Shown in pieces: positions 31,358-39,838 of a DNA stretch of 48,721 bases; position 1 is the stretch's first letter; every line of letters begins with the position of its first letter. Where the stretch lies: positions 93,399 to 142,119 of the forward strand of contig DJWE01000049.1 in NCBI GenBank assembly GCA_002441465.1, in the 5' to 3' direction. The notes below the pieces were generated by a model that was given only the letters and a program-made list of their open reading frames with translations, was not told the DNA's origin and ran no database searches. A program made the translations under genes and the position numbers. This stretch comes from Propionibacteriaceae bacterium UBA6238. GTDB taxonomy: Bacteria > Actinomycetota > Actinomycetes > Propionibacteriales > Propionibacteriaceae.

Positions 31358-31999
31358 GTGACCACCGATGGACGCGACACCCGCTGGACCGAGCACCGCC
31401 AGGCGCGGCGGCGAGAGCTGGTGGAGGACACCCTGCGCGCCATCCGCAAGCACGGGGCGGGCGTCGGCATGGACGAGATCGCTGCTCAAGCAGGTACGTC
31501 GAAGACCGTGATCTACCGGCACTTCGGCGACCGCAGTGGGTTGTATGCCGCCGTGGTGGCGAGCGTGCACGAGTTCATCCACTCCGACCTGCAGGCGGCG
31601 CTCGAACTCACGGACGCGAGCGAGCTCCCTGCGCTCGCGCACGACCTTGCCGACGCCTACCTCGCTCTGGTCGAACGTGATCCCGAGATCTACCGATTCG
31701 TGCTCAGCCCACCCACCCCGGACGTCGGCGTCGACCCCTACGGCGGCCTGCCCGAGGTGATCGGCGGCCATGTCGCCCAGGCGATCGACGCGCACCTCAC
31801 CCGCCAGGGCCAGGATCCCGCGTGCGCCACCACCTGGGGCTACGGGCTGGTCGGGTTCATCCGGGCCGCGGCGGACGCCTGGATGGCCACCGAGCCCCGG
31901 GCACCCCGCACCGAGGTGCTTGATCACCTGGACGCCTTCTTCACTCCGGCACTGGCCACCGGGCTGGCCGCCGTTCCCCAACGACAGGAGCACCGATGA
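31358..31999 (+). CDS. TetR-family transcriptional regulator
   Basis: A 213-residue regulator with an N-terminal TetR helix-turn-helix (VEDTLRAIRKHGAGVGMDEIAAQAG followed by KTVIYRHFGDRSGLY, about 28-67) and a helical ligand domain. TAGTCT at 31346-31351 ends 6 nt before the GTG, so the message is probably leaderless. It overlaps the acyl-CoA oxidase-like gene by 4 bp (ATGA) and is divergent from the thiolase operon. A fatty acyl-CoA is the likely ligand, by analogy with other TetR regulators of acyl-CoA genes. Confidence 0.9.
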   Translation: MTTDGRDTRWTEHRQARRRELVEDTLRAIRKHGAGVGMDEIAAQAGTSKTVIYRHFGDRSGLYAAVVASVHEFIHSDLQAALELTDASELPALAHDLADAYLALVERDPEIYRFVLSPPTPDVGVDPYGGLPEVIGGHVAQAIDAHLTRQGQDPACATTWGYGLVGFIRAAADAWMATEPRAPRTEVLDHLDAFFTPALATGLAAVPQRQEHR

Positions 32000-33936
32000 G
32001 CGTGGCGACGGATCACGAACGACCCACTGACACCGCCGACCCTGCTGCCCTCGGCGCCGCGCTGAGCCGCGTGCTCGACGGGCAGTTCGCCGATCAGCGG
32101 GCAGCCGCGCGGGAGTCCTTCCCCGCCGAACACCTGCATCGCGACCCGGAGCAGACCATCGAGCAGGCCAGGGACTGGGTGTTGCACCGCCTCGGCGAGC
32201 TGTCCGACGCCGGCTTCGGGGCGGCCGGTATTCAGCGCGATGCCGACGACCGACCCGATCCGGCCGCAGCGGTGATCGCCTTCGAGATGCTCGCCCACGG
32301 GGACCTGTCGACGCTGATCAAGTCCGGGGTGCAGTTCGGCCTGTTCGGCGGCGCGGTGGTCAACCTCGGAACCCGCTGGCACCACGAGACCTTCCTGCCC
32401 GACATCACCAGCATGAAGCTGCTCGGCTGCTACGCGATGACCGAACTCGGGCACGGGTCCGACGTCTCCGAGCTGGAGACCACGATCACCTACGTCCCCG
32501 AGGCCGACGAGTACGAGGTGCACTCCCAGACCCCGGAGGCGACCAAGGCCTACATCGGCAATGCCGCCAGAGACGGACGGATGGCCGTCGTGTTCGGTCA
32601 GTTGCTGGTGCGGGGCAAGAACCACGGCGTGCACGCGGTGCTGGTGCCGATCCGCGACGAGGCGGGTGCGGATCTGCCGGGGGTGACCTCGTCCGACCAC
32701 GGCGGCAAAGGCGGCCTGCTCGGCGTCGACAACGGGATGCTGCGCTTCGATCGCGTCCGGGTGCCACGGCAGATGCTGCTCGACCGCTACGGCGGCGTCA
32801 CCGAGGCCGGCCACTACGCGTCCGCGATCGAGAGCCCGAACCGGCGCTTCTTCACCATGCTCGGCACCTTGGTGCGTGGTCGGGTGTGCATCGCCGCCGG
32901 CGGCGGAATTGCCGCTCGGCGCGGGTTGTCGATCGCCACCCGGTACGCGCTGCGGCGCCGCCAGTTCACCGCCCCGGGGCATCCCGAGGGCGTGGTGCTG
33001 CTTGACTACCTGATTCATCAGCGTCGGTTGCTGCCGGCGATCGCCCGGGCCTACGCGCTCGGCTTCGCCCAGAACGAGCTGACCGCCGCGCTGGTGCGCG
33101 TCCAGGGCGGGGGCGAGCATACGGAGCGTGAGCAGCGCAGGCTGGAGACGCAGGCCGCCGGTCTGAAGGCGCTCGCCACCCGGTTCGCGAACGACACGAT
33201 TCAGGAGTGTCGCGAAGCCTGTGGTGGTGCGGGCTACCTGGCCGAGAACCGGCTGGTCGGCCTGCGAGCGGACGCCGACGTCTTCGCCACCTTCGAGGGC
33301 GACAACACCGTGCTGCTGCAACTGGTCACGAAGGCGCTGCTCACCGACTACCGGCAGGTCTGGGGCGACCTCGACCGGGTCGGCATGGTGCAGGCCACCG
33401 CCCGGATGGTGGGCGGGACGGTACTGGAGCGGACCGCGGCGAATCTGCTCATCTCCCGCCTGGTCGAGACCGCGCGACGGCGTCCCGAGGAACTCACCCT
33501 GGTCGACCGCGGCTGGCATGCCTACCTGTTCGAGGAGCGCGAACAGCATGCGCTGAGCTCCCTGGCCCGGCGGATGCGGCGAGCGTCCGGGCGCGACTTC
33601 GAGTCGGTGAATCGGCTGGGCGACCACATGCTGTTCGTAGCCAGGGCGCACCTGGAGCGGGTGGTGCTGGAGGCGTTCATCGCCGCGATCGAGGGTTGCG
33701 CGGACCCGGACGCCCGAGCGGTGTTGGAGCGGCTGTGCACGCTGTTCGCGCTGTCCAGCATCAACGACGACCGGGCCTGGTTCGTCGAGCACAACCGGCT
33801 CTCGACCGGACGCGCCAAGGCGATCGGTGCCCAGATCAACGCTCTGTGCGCAGAGCTGCGTCCCGACGCACTCGCCCTGGTCGACGGCTTCGGCGTCCCC
33901 GAGGCCTGGTTGGGTGCCGCGTTCCTTGAGCCCTGA
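31996..33936 (+). CDS. Acyl-CoA oxidase-like flavoprotein
   Basis: A 646-residue acyl-CoA dehydrogenase-superfamily protein that looks more like an acyl-CoA oxidase than a 380-residue dehydrogenase. The chain is long, LGCYAMTELGHGSDVSE lies near 138-154, TFEGDNTVLLQLVTKALL lies near 433-450 and holds the oxidase-type catalytic Glu, and a large C-terminal helical domain follows. It would form the trans-2 double bond in acyl-CoA; true oxidases pass electrons to O2 and make H2O2. Its ATG overlaps the TetR stop. Together with thiolase, FabG and MaoC it supplies a full acyl-CoA oxidation set. Oxidase versus dehydrogenase activity cannot be settled by reading. Confidence 0.87.
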   Translation: MSVATDHERPTDTADPAALGAALSRVLDGQFADQRAAARESFPAEHLHRDPEQTIEQARDWVLHRLGELSDAGFGAAGIQRDADDRPDPAAAVIAFEMLAHGDLSTLIKSGVQFGLFGGAVVNLGTRWHHETFLPDITSMKLLGCYAMTELGHGSDVSELETTITYVPEADEYEVHSQTPEATKAYIGNAARDGRMAVVFGQLLVRGKNHGVHAVLVPIRDEAGADLPGVTSSDHGGKGGLLGVDNGMLRFDRVRVPRQMLLDRYGGVTEAGHYASAIESPNRRFFTMLGTLVRGRVCIAAGGGIAARRGLSIATRYALRRRQFTAPGHPEGVVLLDYLIHQRRLLPAIARAYALGFAQNELTAALVRVQGGGEHTEREQRRLETQAAGLKALATRFANDTIQECREACGGAGYLAENRLVGLRADADVFATFEGDNTVLLQLVTKALLTDYRQVWGDLDRVGMVQATARMVGGTVLERTAANLLISRLVETARRRPEELTLVDRGWHAYLFEEREQHALSSLARRMRRASGRDFESVNRLGDHMLFVARAHLERVVLEAFIAAIEGCADPDARAVLERLCTLFALSSINDDRAWFVEHNRLSTGRAKAIGAQINALCAELRPDALALVDGFGVPEAWLGAAFLEP

Positions 33937-33952
33937 CCTCCCCGTCCACTTG

Positions 33953-34006
33953 CCGAGTTGTCAGAATCTGATTCGCCTATAGCCCAATGAGATTCTGACA
34001 ACTCGG
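33953..34006. repeat. 54-bp CTATAG-centred palindrome, copy C1
   Basis: Arms of 17 nt (33953-33969 and 33990-34006) are perfect inverted repeats beginning CCGAGTTGTCAG. The centre contains CCTATAG. The same length and near-identical sequence recur at 35655-35708. It follows the acyl-CoA oxidase-like gene by 17 nt. Confidence 0.85.
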
Positions 34007-34057
34007 CGGGGGGAGGCCGGTTTCGCGTTTCGAGGGACGGTTCGGCAGGATGGCCTC

Positions 34058-34609
34058 ATGACGGTGCGGTTCGCCAGGTGGCTGCGACTCGTCGTTGCCT
34101 GGGCGAGTCTGCTGCTCGGCCTGACCCTGGTGGCGGTCTGGGTGGCCAACTGGGCGCTGAGTAGGACGGTCGACGACACCACCGACGGGAATGCGATCGT
34201 GACGACCCTGCTCGTGCAGGGTTGGGTGGTCATCGTCCTGACCGCGGTCGTGGTGCTCGGCCTGGCTGTCGGGGCGTGGCTGCATCGACCACTCTGGGCG
34301 CGCGGAGTCGCCTTGGTGATGGCAGGCATGGTGCTCCATTGGGGCTGGTGGCTGCTCGATCGCAAAGTGGACCTGTTCGGCATGGCGTCGATGGAAGTGG
34401 ACGATCCGGGCCTGATCCCGCGCGCCGAGGCGCGGCTGTGGGTGACGCTCGGAGTCGACGTCGTCGCGGTGCTGGCGCTCCTGATCGGAGGGGTCCTGCT
34501 GCTACGACAGCGTGGTGCCGCCGTCCATGCTGAGAACGAGCGCGATCACGATCCGGAGCCAGAAGCGGTCGAGTCGGTGGCGACCGAGCACGAATCGCGT
34601 CCCGTCTGA
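34058..34609 (+). CDS. Hypothetical membrane protein (four helices)
   Basis: A 183-residue protein not recognised. Four membrane segments are likely: LRLVVAWASLLLGLTLVAVWVA, VQGWVVIVLTAVVVLGLAVGA, GVALVMAGMVLHWGWWLL and LGVDVVAVLALLIGGVLLL. A charged C-terminal tail (NERDHDPEPEAVESV) follows. CAGGAT at 34046-34051 ends 6 nt before the ATG, the leaderless arrangement. It lies inside the block bracketed by the two C-type palindromes. Function unknown. Confidence 0.72.
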   Translation: MTVRFARWLRLVVAWASLLLGLTLVAVWVANWALSRTVDDTTDGNAIVTTLLVQGWVVIVLTAVVVLGLAVGAWLHRPLWARGVALVMAGMVLHWGWWLLDRKVDLFGMASMEVDDPGLIPRAEARLWVTLGVDVVAVLALLIGGVLLLRQRGAAVHAENERDHDPEPEAVESVATEHESRPV

Positions 34610-34634
34610 GCCGACGCACCCCGGACGCCGACCG

Positions 34635-34946
34635 CTAGGGCAGGCCGGCCCGGCGTCCGATCGCGGACGCGAGCGCGCCGGCGATCACCACCACGATGTA
34701 GGGCGCCTTCAGCTTCAGTGCGATCGCCCCGGCGGCCAGCGCGAGCAGCCGCGAGTCCAAGGCGATGGCCTGGCCCTTGCCGACCGTGTTCATCACGGTC
34801 AGTGACGTGAGCAGTCCGACGGTGAGGGCGCCGGCGAGTTCGTGGACGATCGGTCGATCCAGCAGCGCCTGGGGGAGCAGGTAGCCGGCAAGTTTGATCG
34901 CGTACGCGGCGACGCAGGCGGTGATCACCCAGGTCCACAAGGTCAT
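34635..34946 (-). CDS. azlD: AzlD-type branched-chain amino acid exporter small subunit
   Basis: A 103-residue membrane protein with about three to four helices and the family pattern LAGYLLPQALLDRPIVHELAGALTVGLLTSLTVMN near 20-54. AzlD is the small partner of AzlC (compare YgaZ/YgaH) in export of branched-chain amino acids or analogues. The ATG at 34946 overlaps the azlC stop by 4 bp, so the two are translationally coupled. The frame is open further upstream but only across azlC in another phase. Confidence 0.88.
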   Translation of the reverse strand: MTLWTWVITACVAAYAIKLAGYLLPQALLDRPIVHELAGALTVGLLTSLTVMNTVGKGQAIALDSRLLALAAGAIALKLKAPYIVVVIAGALASAIGRRAGLP

Positions 34947-35626
34947 TCCGGCACCTCCGGGCTTGGCCGGCGACGCCAGGCCCACCAGGCCGCGGTGACG
35001 GCGGCCGCGATCAGGACGGGGATGCCGGGCGGCACCAGGGGAAGGGTGATGATCGTGGCGAGCGCCGCGGCAACCGCGAGCGCGATCGGATCCTTGGCGT
35101 GGAGTCGGGGCCAGAGCAGGCCGAGGAAGGCTGCCACCGCGGCACCGTCCAGGCCCCACATGGTCGGATCGCCCAAGGCGTCGCCGGCCAGCGCGCCGAT
35201 CAGGGTGAAGGTGTTCCACATCAGGTAGACGCCGAGGCCGGCCGTCCAGAAGCCCCGGACGCGCTCGCCGCTGTCGTCCTGCGCGGTGGCGGTCGCCGTC
35301 GACTCGTCGATGGTCAGCTGCGCCATCAGCGGGATCAGCTTGGCCGGTGGTCGGATCAGTGCCTTCAACTGCATGCCGTAGACGCCGTTGCGGACGCCGA
35401 GCAGGGTGGCTGCGGCCCAGGCTGCGGCCCCGGTCCCGCCGCCGCCGATCACGCCGATGAATGCGAACTGGGAGCCGCCGGTGAACATCAGGGCGCTCAG
35501 CGCGCAGGTCTGCCACACGGTCAGGCCCGCCGACACAGACAGGGCTCCGAATGAGATCCCGTACACCCCGACTGCGATCGCGATGGAGGTGCCCATTCGC
35601 ATCGCTGGGGTGAGCCTGGAGAACAC
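34943..35626 (-). CDS. azlC: AzlC-type branched-chain amino acid exporter large subunit
   Basis: A membrane protein of about 227 residues. GISFGALSVSAGLTVWQTCALSALMFTGGSQFAF is the AzlC/YgaZ signature, followed by TLLGVRNGVYGMQL and TIDESTATA. I prefer the GTG at 35626 because TACGTT ends 7 nt before it, giving a leaderless start; TTG at 35635 is an upstream alternative and ATG at 35602 a downstream one. With AzlD it forms a small-molecule exporter. Confidence 0.9.
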   Translation of the reverse strand: MFSRLTPAMRMGTSIAIAVGVYGISFGALSVSAGLTVWQTCALSALMFTGGSQFAFIGVIGGGGTGAAAWAAATLLGVRNGVYGMQLKALIRPPAKLIPLMAQLTIDESTATATAQDDSGERVRGFWTAGLGVYLMWNTFTLIGALAGDALGDPTMWGLDGAAVAAFLGLLWPRLHAKDPIALAVAAALATIITLPLVPPGIPVLIAAAVTAAWWAWRRRPSPEVPE

Positions 35627-35654
35627 GAGCGCCAACGTAGCGCCCCCTGTCCCG

Positions 35655-35708
35655 CCGACTTGTCAGAATCTCATTGACCTATAGCTCAGTGAGATTCTGA
35701 CAACTCGG
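35655..35708. repeat. 54-bp CTATAG-centred palindrome, copy C2
   Basis: Arms 35655-35673 and 35690-35708 pair over 19 bp with one mismatch, and most of the centre also pairs around CTATAG. It has the same length (54 bp) and orientation-independent sequence as copy C1. It lies in the divergent gap between azlC and the PNPOx-like gene and ends 9 nt before the first possible start (GTG at 35717) of that gene. Confidence 0.85.
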
Positions 35709-35725
35709 AGAGAGGGGTGACGCAG

Positions 35726-36364
35726 ATGGGACGCAGATTGGTGCCCACCAGGATGCCGGAGCGGACAACGCGTGACCGGGCGGTGCTGGACGTCCTGCTT
35801 GGGGAGGTGCTCTTGGCCCATGTCGGGCTGAGCCTGCCCGAGGGGCCGCTGGTGATTCCGACCGGATTCGCCCGAGACGGCGACCGGATCCTGTTCCACG
35901 GCTCCACCGGATCACGATGGATGCGCGCGCTGGCCGGCGGCGCGGACGTGTGCGTCACCGTCACCGCCCTCGACGCGCTCAAGGTGGCGCGGTCGGCGTT
36001 CGAATCGGGGATGCGCTACCGCAGCGCCTGCCTGTTCGGACGGTGCGAGGAACTGACCGGCGAGGACGCCGTCCGGGCGCTCGACGCCTTCAGCGACCGG
36101 GTGCTCCCCGGACGGACGGTGGAGGTGCGCCCCAGCACGGCCAAGGAACTGGCGGCCACCATGGTGCTCGCGCTACCCATCGTCGAGTGGTCGGTGAAGA
36201 CCTCCGATGGTTACCCCGATGACCCCGACGATGACGTGGCCGGGGACGCATGGGCTGGGGTGGTGCCGCTGCGGACGGCCTGGGCCGATCCCGAGCCGAA
36301 CCCGGACCTTCGCCCCGGGATCGAGGTCCCCGCGTCCGTCCTGAGGCTCACCTCGACCCGCTGA
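35726..36364 (+). CDS. Pyridoxamine-5'-phosphate oxidase-related flavin-binding protein
   Basis: A protein of about 212 residues resembling the PNPOx-like split-barrel group that binds FMN or F420: LLGEVLLAHVGLSLPEGPLVIPTGFARDGDRILFHGSTGSRWMRAL, then DVCVTVTALDALKVARSAFESGMRYRSACLFGRCEEL. The C-terminal region (VEWSVKTSDGYPDDPDDD...GVVPLRTAW) fits this family. GTG at 35717 and ATG at 35726 are both possible; the ATG is 8 nt after AGAGGGG. Substrate unknown. It is a single gene between two repeat elements. Confidence 0.78.
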   Translation: MGRRLVPTRMPERTTRDRAVLDVLLGEVLLAHVGLSLPEGPLVIPTGFARDGDRILFHGSTGSRWMRALAGGADVCVTVTALDALKVARSAFESGMRYRSACLFGRCEELTGEDAVRALDAFSDRVLPGRTVEVRPSTAKELAATMVLALPIVEWSVKTSDGYPDDPDDDVAGDAWAGVVPLRTAWADPEPNPDLRPGIEVPASVLRLTSTR

Positions 36365-36373
36365 CCCCGCGAC

Positions 36374-36439
36374 TGAACCAAAAGGGGACAGGTACTTTCG
36401 GTTCACCTGAACCGAAAGTACCTGTCCCCTTTTTGTTCA
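36374..36439. repeat. REP-like palindromic element, B type
   Basis: Two 32-nt arms (36374-36405 and 36408-36439) are inverted repeats with one mismatch and a 2-nt gap. Each arm is itself bounded by TGAACC and GGTTCA and carries AAAAGGGGACAGGTAC. It lies between convergent genes, so it may also terminate both. The ends and GGGGAC core relate it to the A-type copies. Confidence 0.88.
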
Positions 36440-36486
36440 CGACGCCTGCCTGCCGCCACTCCGGCCGGGAGCAGACCGGACGTCAG

Positions 36487-37821
36487 CTAGCTGAGCGACT
36501 CCGGCTCGTAGTCGGGGAAGGTCACGTCGTCGGCCTCGGTCACGTTGGTGCCGCGGGCCTGCGCGATCACCCGCATCAGGTGGTACAGCACCAGCGCGGT
36601 GATGGTGCCGACAGTCACGCCGCCGAAGGTCATGTCGCCGAGGGTGAAGGTGAAGTTCGCGATGCCCATGATCAGGCCGATCGCGGCCGGGATCAGGTTC
36701 ACCGGGTTGGTGAACGCCACCTTGTTGTCGATCCAGATCCGGGCGCCGAGCAGGCCGATCATGCCGTACAGCACCGTCCCGGCCGCGCCGATCACGCCGG
36801 CGGGGATGGTGGCGATCGCCTGGCCGAACTTGGGGATGAAGGAGAGCAGCACCGCGATGGCGCCGGCGATCCAGTACAGCGCGGTCGAGTAGACCTTGGT
36901 AGCCGCCATTACGCCGATGTTCTCTGCGTACGTGGTGGTTCCCGAGCCGCCGCCGAAGCCCGCAAGGGTCGTCGCCACGCCGTCGGCGAGCAGCGCGCGT
37001 CCCATGGTCTTGTCGTAGTTGTGTCCGGTCATCAGCGACACCGACTTCACGTGGCCGACGTTCTCCGCGATCAGCACCAGCACCACCGGCAGGAACAACG
37101 CGGCGACGTTGAAGTCGGGCGTCGGAAGTTGGAACTGCGGCAGCCCGAGCCAGGCGGCGCTACCCACGGCGGCGAAGTCGACCTGGCCCTGGACGAGGGC
37201 GGCGATGTAGCCGACGACCACGCCGAGCAGGATCGACAGGCGTCCGATCAGGCCCTTGAACAAGACGGTGATCAACACGATCGCGAACAGGGTGATCCAA
37301 CCGGTGACCGGGGCCGCCCAGAAGCCGGACTTGTTGGCCTCGCCCCACGCGGCGCTGGCGAGGTTGAAGCCGATCAGCATCACGATGGTGCCGGTCATCA
37401 CCGGCGGCATCAGCACGTCGATCCAGTGCGAGCCGGCCAGGTGCACCGCCGCGCCGACGATGGCCAGCAGAATGCCGGTGAGCATGATCCCGAACAGTGC
37501 CTTGCCGATGTCCTTGGTGCCGTCGGCACCGACGATGGTCGAGGCGAGCACCGGTGAGATGAAGGCGAAGGACGAGCCCAGGTAGCTGGGCAGCTTGTTG
37601 CCGGTGATCAGCAGGAACAGCAGCGTGCCGACGCCGCTGAAGAACAGGGTTGCCGGGATCGGGAAGCCGGTGATCAGCGGCACCAGGAAGGTCGCGCCGA
37701 ACATCGCCACCACATGCTGGGCGCCGAGCCCGACCATCTTGCCCCAACCGAGGCGTTCGTCGGGCGCCACCACGGCTCCCGGTTGAATCGTGCCGTTGCC
37801 GTGCAGCTTCCAAACACCCAT
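36487..37821 (-). CDS. NCS2-family nucleobase:cation symporter (uracil/xanthine permease)
   Basis: A 444-residue membrane transporter with about 14 predicted segments. LGWGKMVGLGAQHVVAMFGATFLVPL at the N-terminus and the conserved GGGSGTTTYAENIGVMAATKVYS near the middle, followed by PAGVIGAAGTVLYGMIG, are typical of UraA-type uracil permeases. It imports a nucleobase with protons. The ATG at 37821 has AAGGGGA before it; a longer reading to 37890 is unsupported. The 151-nt upstream gap contains a GGCCC-CACG-GGGCC hairpin that may terminate the PMT gene; no riboswitch was recognised. Confidence 0.93.
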   Translation of the reverse strand: MGVWKLHGNGTIQPGAVVAPDERLGWGKMVGLGAQHVVAMFGATFLVPLITGFPIPATLFFSGVGTLLFLLITGNKLPSYLGSSFAFISPVLASTIVGADGTKDIGKALFGIMLTGILLAIVGAAVHLAGSHWIDVLMPPVMTGTIVMLIGFNLASAAWGEANKSGFWAAPVTGWITLFAIVLITVLFKGLIGRLSILLGVVVGYIAALVQGQVDFAAVGSAAWLGLPQFQLPTPDFNVAALFLPVVLVLIAENVGHVKSVSLMTGHNYDKTMGRALLADGVATTLAGFGGGSGTTTYAENIGVMAATKVYSTALYWIAGAIAVLLSFIPKFGQAIATIPAGVIGAAGTVLYGMIGLLGARIWIDNKVAFTNPVNLIPAAIGLIMGIANFTFTLGDMTFGGVTVGTITALVLYHLMRVIAQARGTNVTEADDVTFPDYEPESLS

Positions 37822-37972
37822 CCTGAATCCCCTTCGCCGAGCAGCCGAGCGAACTCTATTGGGCGCGCCTGCTCGAACTTCGAGGATCAAGAATCTGGTG
37901 AGACCGGCCCCACGGGGCCTCCCGGGACGGTAAGAATCAGCTGACTTTTCCCTGCGTCCGGAGCGACCGGGA

Positions 37973-39772
37973 TCAGATCCAGGAGCGCAGCCACATCCGG
38001 GCGAGCCAGTCCTTGTACAGCATCAGCTGGTCGGTCAGCACGGGATAGATGTAGGCGAAGTTGAGCACCACCAGAGCCACCGCGACACCGACGATGATCG
38101 CGCCTCTTCGTCGTTTGGGTCCGTGGGACGGTCCGAGGATCAGCCCGAACGCCATCGCCAGGACGGTCACCGTGAACGGGACGATGGTGATCGCGTAGAA
38201 GAAGAACACCGGACGGTCGGCGTTCGGGAACCAGGGCAGGTAGGTCGACATCGCGGCGATGATCGGGACGCCGAAGCGCCAGTCCCGTCCGGCGATCCAC
38301 CAGATCAGGCCGACGAGCAGCGCGATGAAGGCCATCCACCACAGCACCGGCGTGCCCATCCCCGAGATCACCCGGATGCAGGTGTCCTCCCCGGTCGCCC
38401 AGCAGCCGTCCACTCCGGGTTTGATGTCGTTCACCGCGTCGATACCGATCGGCCGTGCCATCACCAGCCAGCCGATCGGGTGCGCGTCGTAGGGGTGGGT
38501 CTGGGACCTGATGTAGTCCCCGGTATGGAAGTTGTAGATGTCCTGGTGGTACTTCAGGAAGGACGCCCACATCTCGCCCAGGTGGATCGTCCACGGGCTG
38601 TCCGGGTGGTTCTTTCCCCAGTCGCGGTCGTAGCCACCGCTGGTCAGCAGCCAGCCCGACCAGGTCGCCACGTAGATGATCGCCGAGACCACGACCAGCC
38701 GGATGAACGCGGGGATGCCGTCGATCAGCACCGCCTGCCAGGCCCGCCAGTCCGCCCCGGCCAGGCGACGCGCGCCGACGTCCCAGACCACGCTGAGGAT
38801 GCCCATCGTGGCGAGGACGAAGATCGAGTTCCACTTGGTTCCGATGGCCAGTCCGAACAGCACCCCGGCGGCCAGGCGCCAGGGTCGCCACCAGACGATC
38901 GGCCCGAACCGTCCACCGAGGTCGAACTCGCCGAGCCGCTCGAGCTGGTCGGCCAGCCTGCCGCGGTACCAGTCTCGGTCGGCGACCACGCAGGACACCG
39001 CCGCGACCAGGAAGAACGCTTGGAAGATGTCCAGCAGGGCGATCCGTGACATCGCGAACGCCAGGCCGTCGAAGGTGAGCAGGACGCCGGCGATGCCGCC
39101 GATCAGGGTCGAGCGGGACAACCGGCGGGCGAACCGGATCGTGATGAACACCAGCAGCGTGCCGAACACCAGCGGCATGAACCGCCACCCGAAGGAGTTC
39201 ATCCCGAACAGCTGCTCACCGACGCCGATCAGCCACTTGCCGACGGGCGGGTGCACGACGAACTCGGCGGTGGTCTCGAAGATATCCACGCTGCCGGCGG
39301 CGACCTTGGCGTCCACGTCCTTGGGCCAGTTCGTCTCGTAGCCGAACTTCCACAGCGTCCAGGCGTCCTTGGGGTAGTAGGTCTCGTCGAAGACCAGCTT
39401 GTTCGGGTAGGCGAGGTTCACGATCCGGATCGCGAACGCGATCGCGGTGATGCTCAGCGTGACCACCCAGCCGGCCACCCGGTCGCGCAGGGCGGCTTGG
39501 CCGTCGCGCAGCCGTTCGATCGTGCTCAGCTCGTCGCGGTAGACCGCTCGGCGCAGCCGGGGCCAGGCCCGGTGCGGGGCGACCGGGGCACCCTCGGGCT
39601 CGTCCCACGCCTCGGGCCGATCCTCGTCGCCGGGCTCGGCGACGGTGTCGGCTTCGGGACGCGCGTCCGGAGCCTCGGCCGCGTCCGAGGCGGTGGTCTC
39701 CTCCTGCGGGACGGGATCGCCGGAGCCGCCGGACGCCCCCTGGCTGCCGGGCCCCCACTCCGCTTCGGTCAC
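37973..39772 (-). CDS. pmt: Protein O-mannosyltransferase (PMT family)
   Basis: A 599-residue GT39 glycosyltransferase that transfers mannose from polyprenyl-phosphate-mannose to exported proteins. After an acidic cytoplasmic tail of about 75 residues come multiple membrane helices. The first extracytoplasmic loop bears the catalytic DE: NLAYPNKLVFDETYYPKDAW. GMNSFGWRFMPLVFGTLL and PIGWLVMARPIG are also typical. A TAGGAT box (39784-39779) ends 6 nt before the GTG, so it is probably leaderless. It is divergent from rsmI, a common actinobacterial arrangement. Confidence 0.94.
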   Translation of the reverse strand: MTEAEWGPGSQGASGGSGDPVPQEETTASDAAEAPDARPEADTVAEPGDEDRPEAWDEPEGAPVAPHRAWPRLRRAVYRDELSTIERLRDGQAALRDRVAGWVVTLSITAIAFAIRIVNLAYPNKLVFDETYYPKDAWTLWKFGYETNWPKDVDAKVAAGSVDIFETTAEFVVHPPVGKWLIGVGEQLFGMNSFGWRFMPLVFGTLLVFITIRFARRLSRSTLIGGIAGVLLTFDGLAFAMSRIALLDIFQAFFLVAAVSCVVADRDWYRGRLADQLERLGEFDLGGRFGPIVWWRPWRLAAGVLFGLAIGTKWNSIFVLATMGILSVVWDVGARRLAGADWRAWQAVLIDGIPAFIRLVVVSAIIYVATWSGWLLTSGGYDRDWGKNHPDSPWTIHLGEMWASFLKYHQDIYNFHTGDYIRSQTHPYDAHPIGWLVMARPIGIDAVNDIKPGVDGCWATGEDTCIRVISGMGTPVLWWMAFIALLVGLIWWIAGRDWRFGVPIIAAMSTYLPWFPNADRPVFFFYAITIVPFTVTVLAMAFGLILGPSHGPKRRRGAIIVGVAVALVVLNFAYIYPVLTDQLMLYKDWLARMWLRSWI

Positions 39773-39838
39773 GCCGACATCCTAGGTGGACCCGGTCGTT
39801 GGCAGCTTGAGCACGGCCGAATCAGGAATACTGCACAG

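Noticed and set aside
31924..33792. A 622-residue open frame on the minus strand opposite the acyl-CoA oxidase-like gene
   Set aside because: It is antisense to a clearly conserved gene, has no domain pattern, and its composition is what GC-rich codon usage produces on the opposite strand. The same holds for the long frames opposite glmU, PMT, the FAD oxidoreductase and the ABC genes.
37822..37972. Possible uracil-sensing riboswitch or PyrR-type attenuator ahead of the nucleobase permease
   Set aside because: Only one short GGCCC-CACG-GGGCC hairpin is visible; I found no conserved pyr attenuator loop or known aptamer pattern. It is more likely the PMT terminator.
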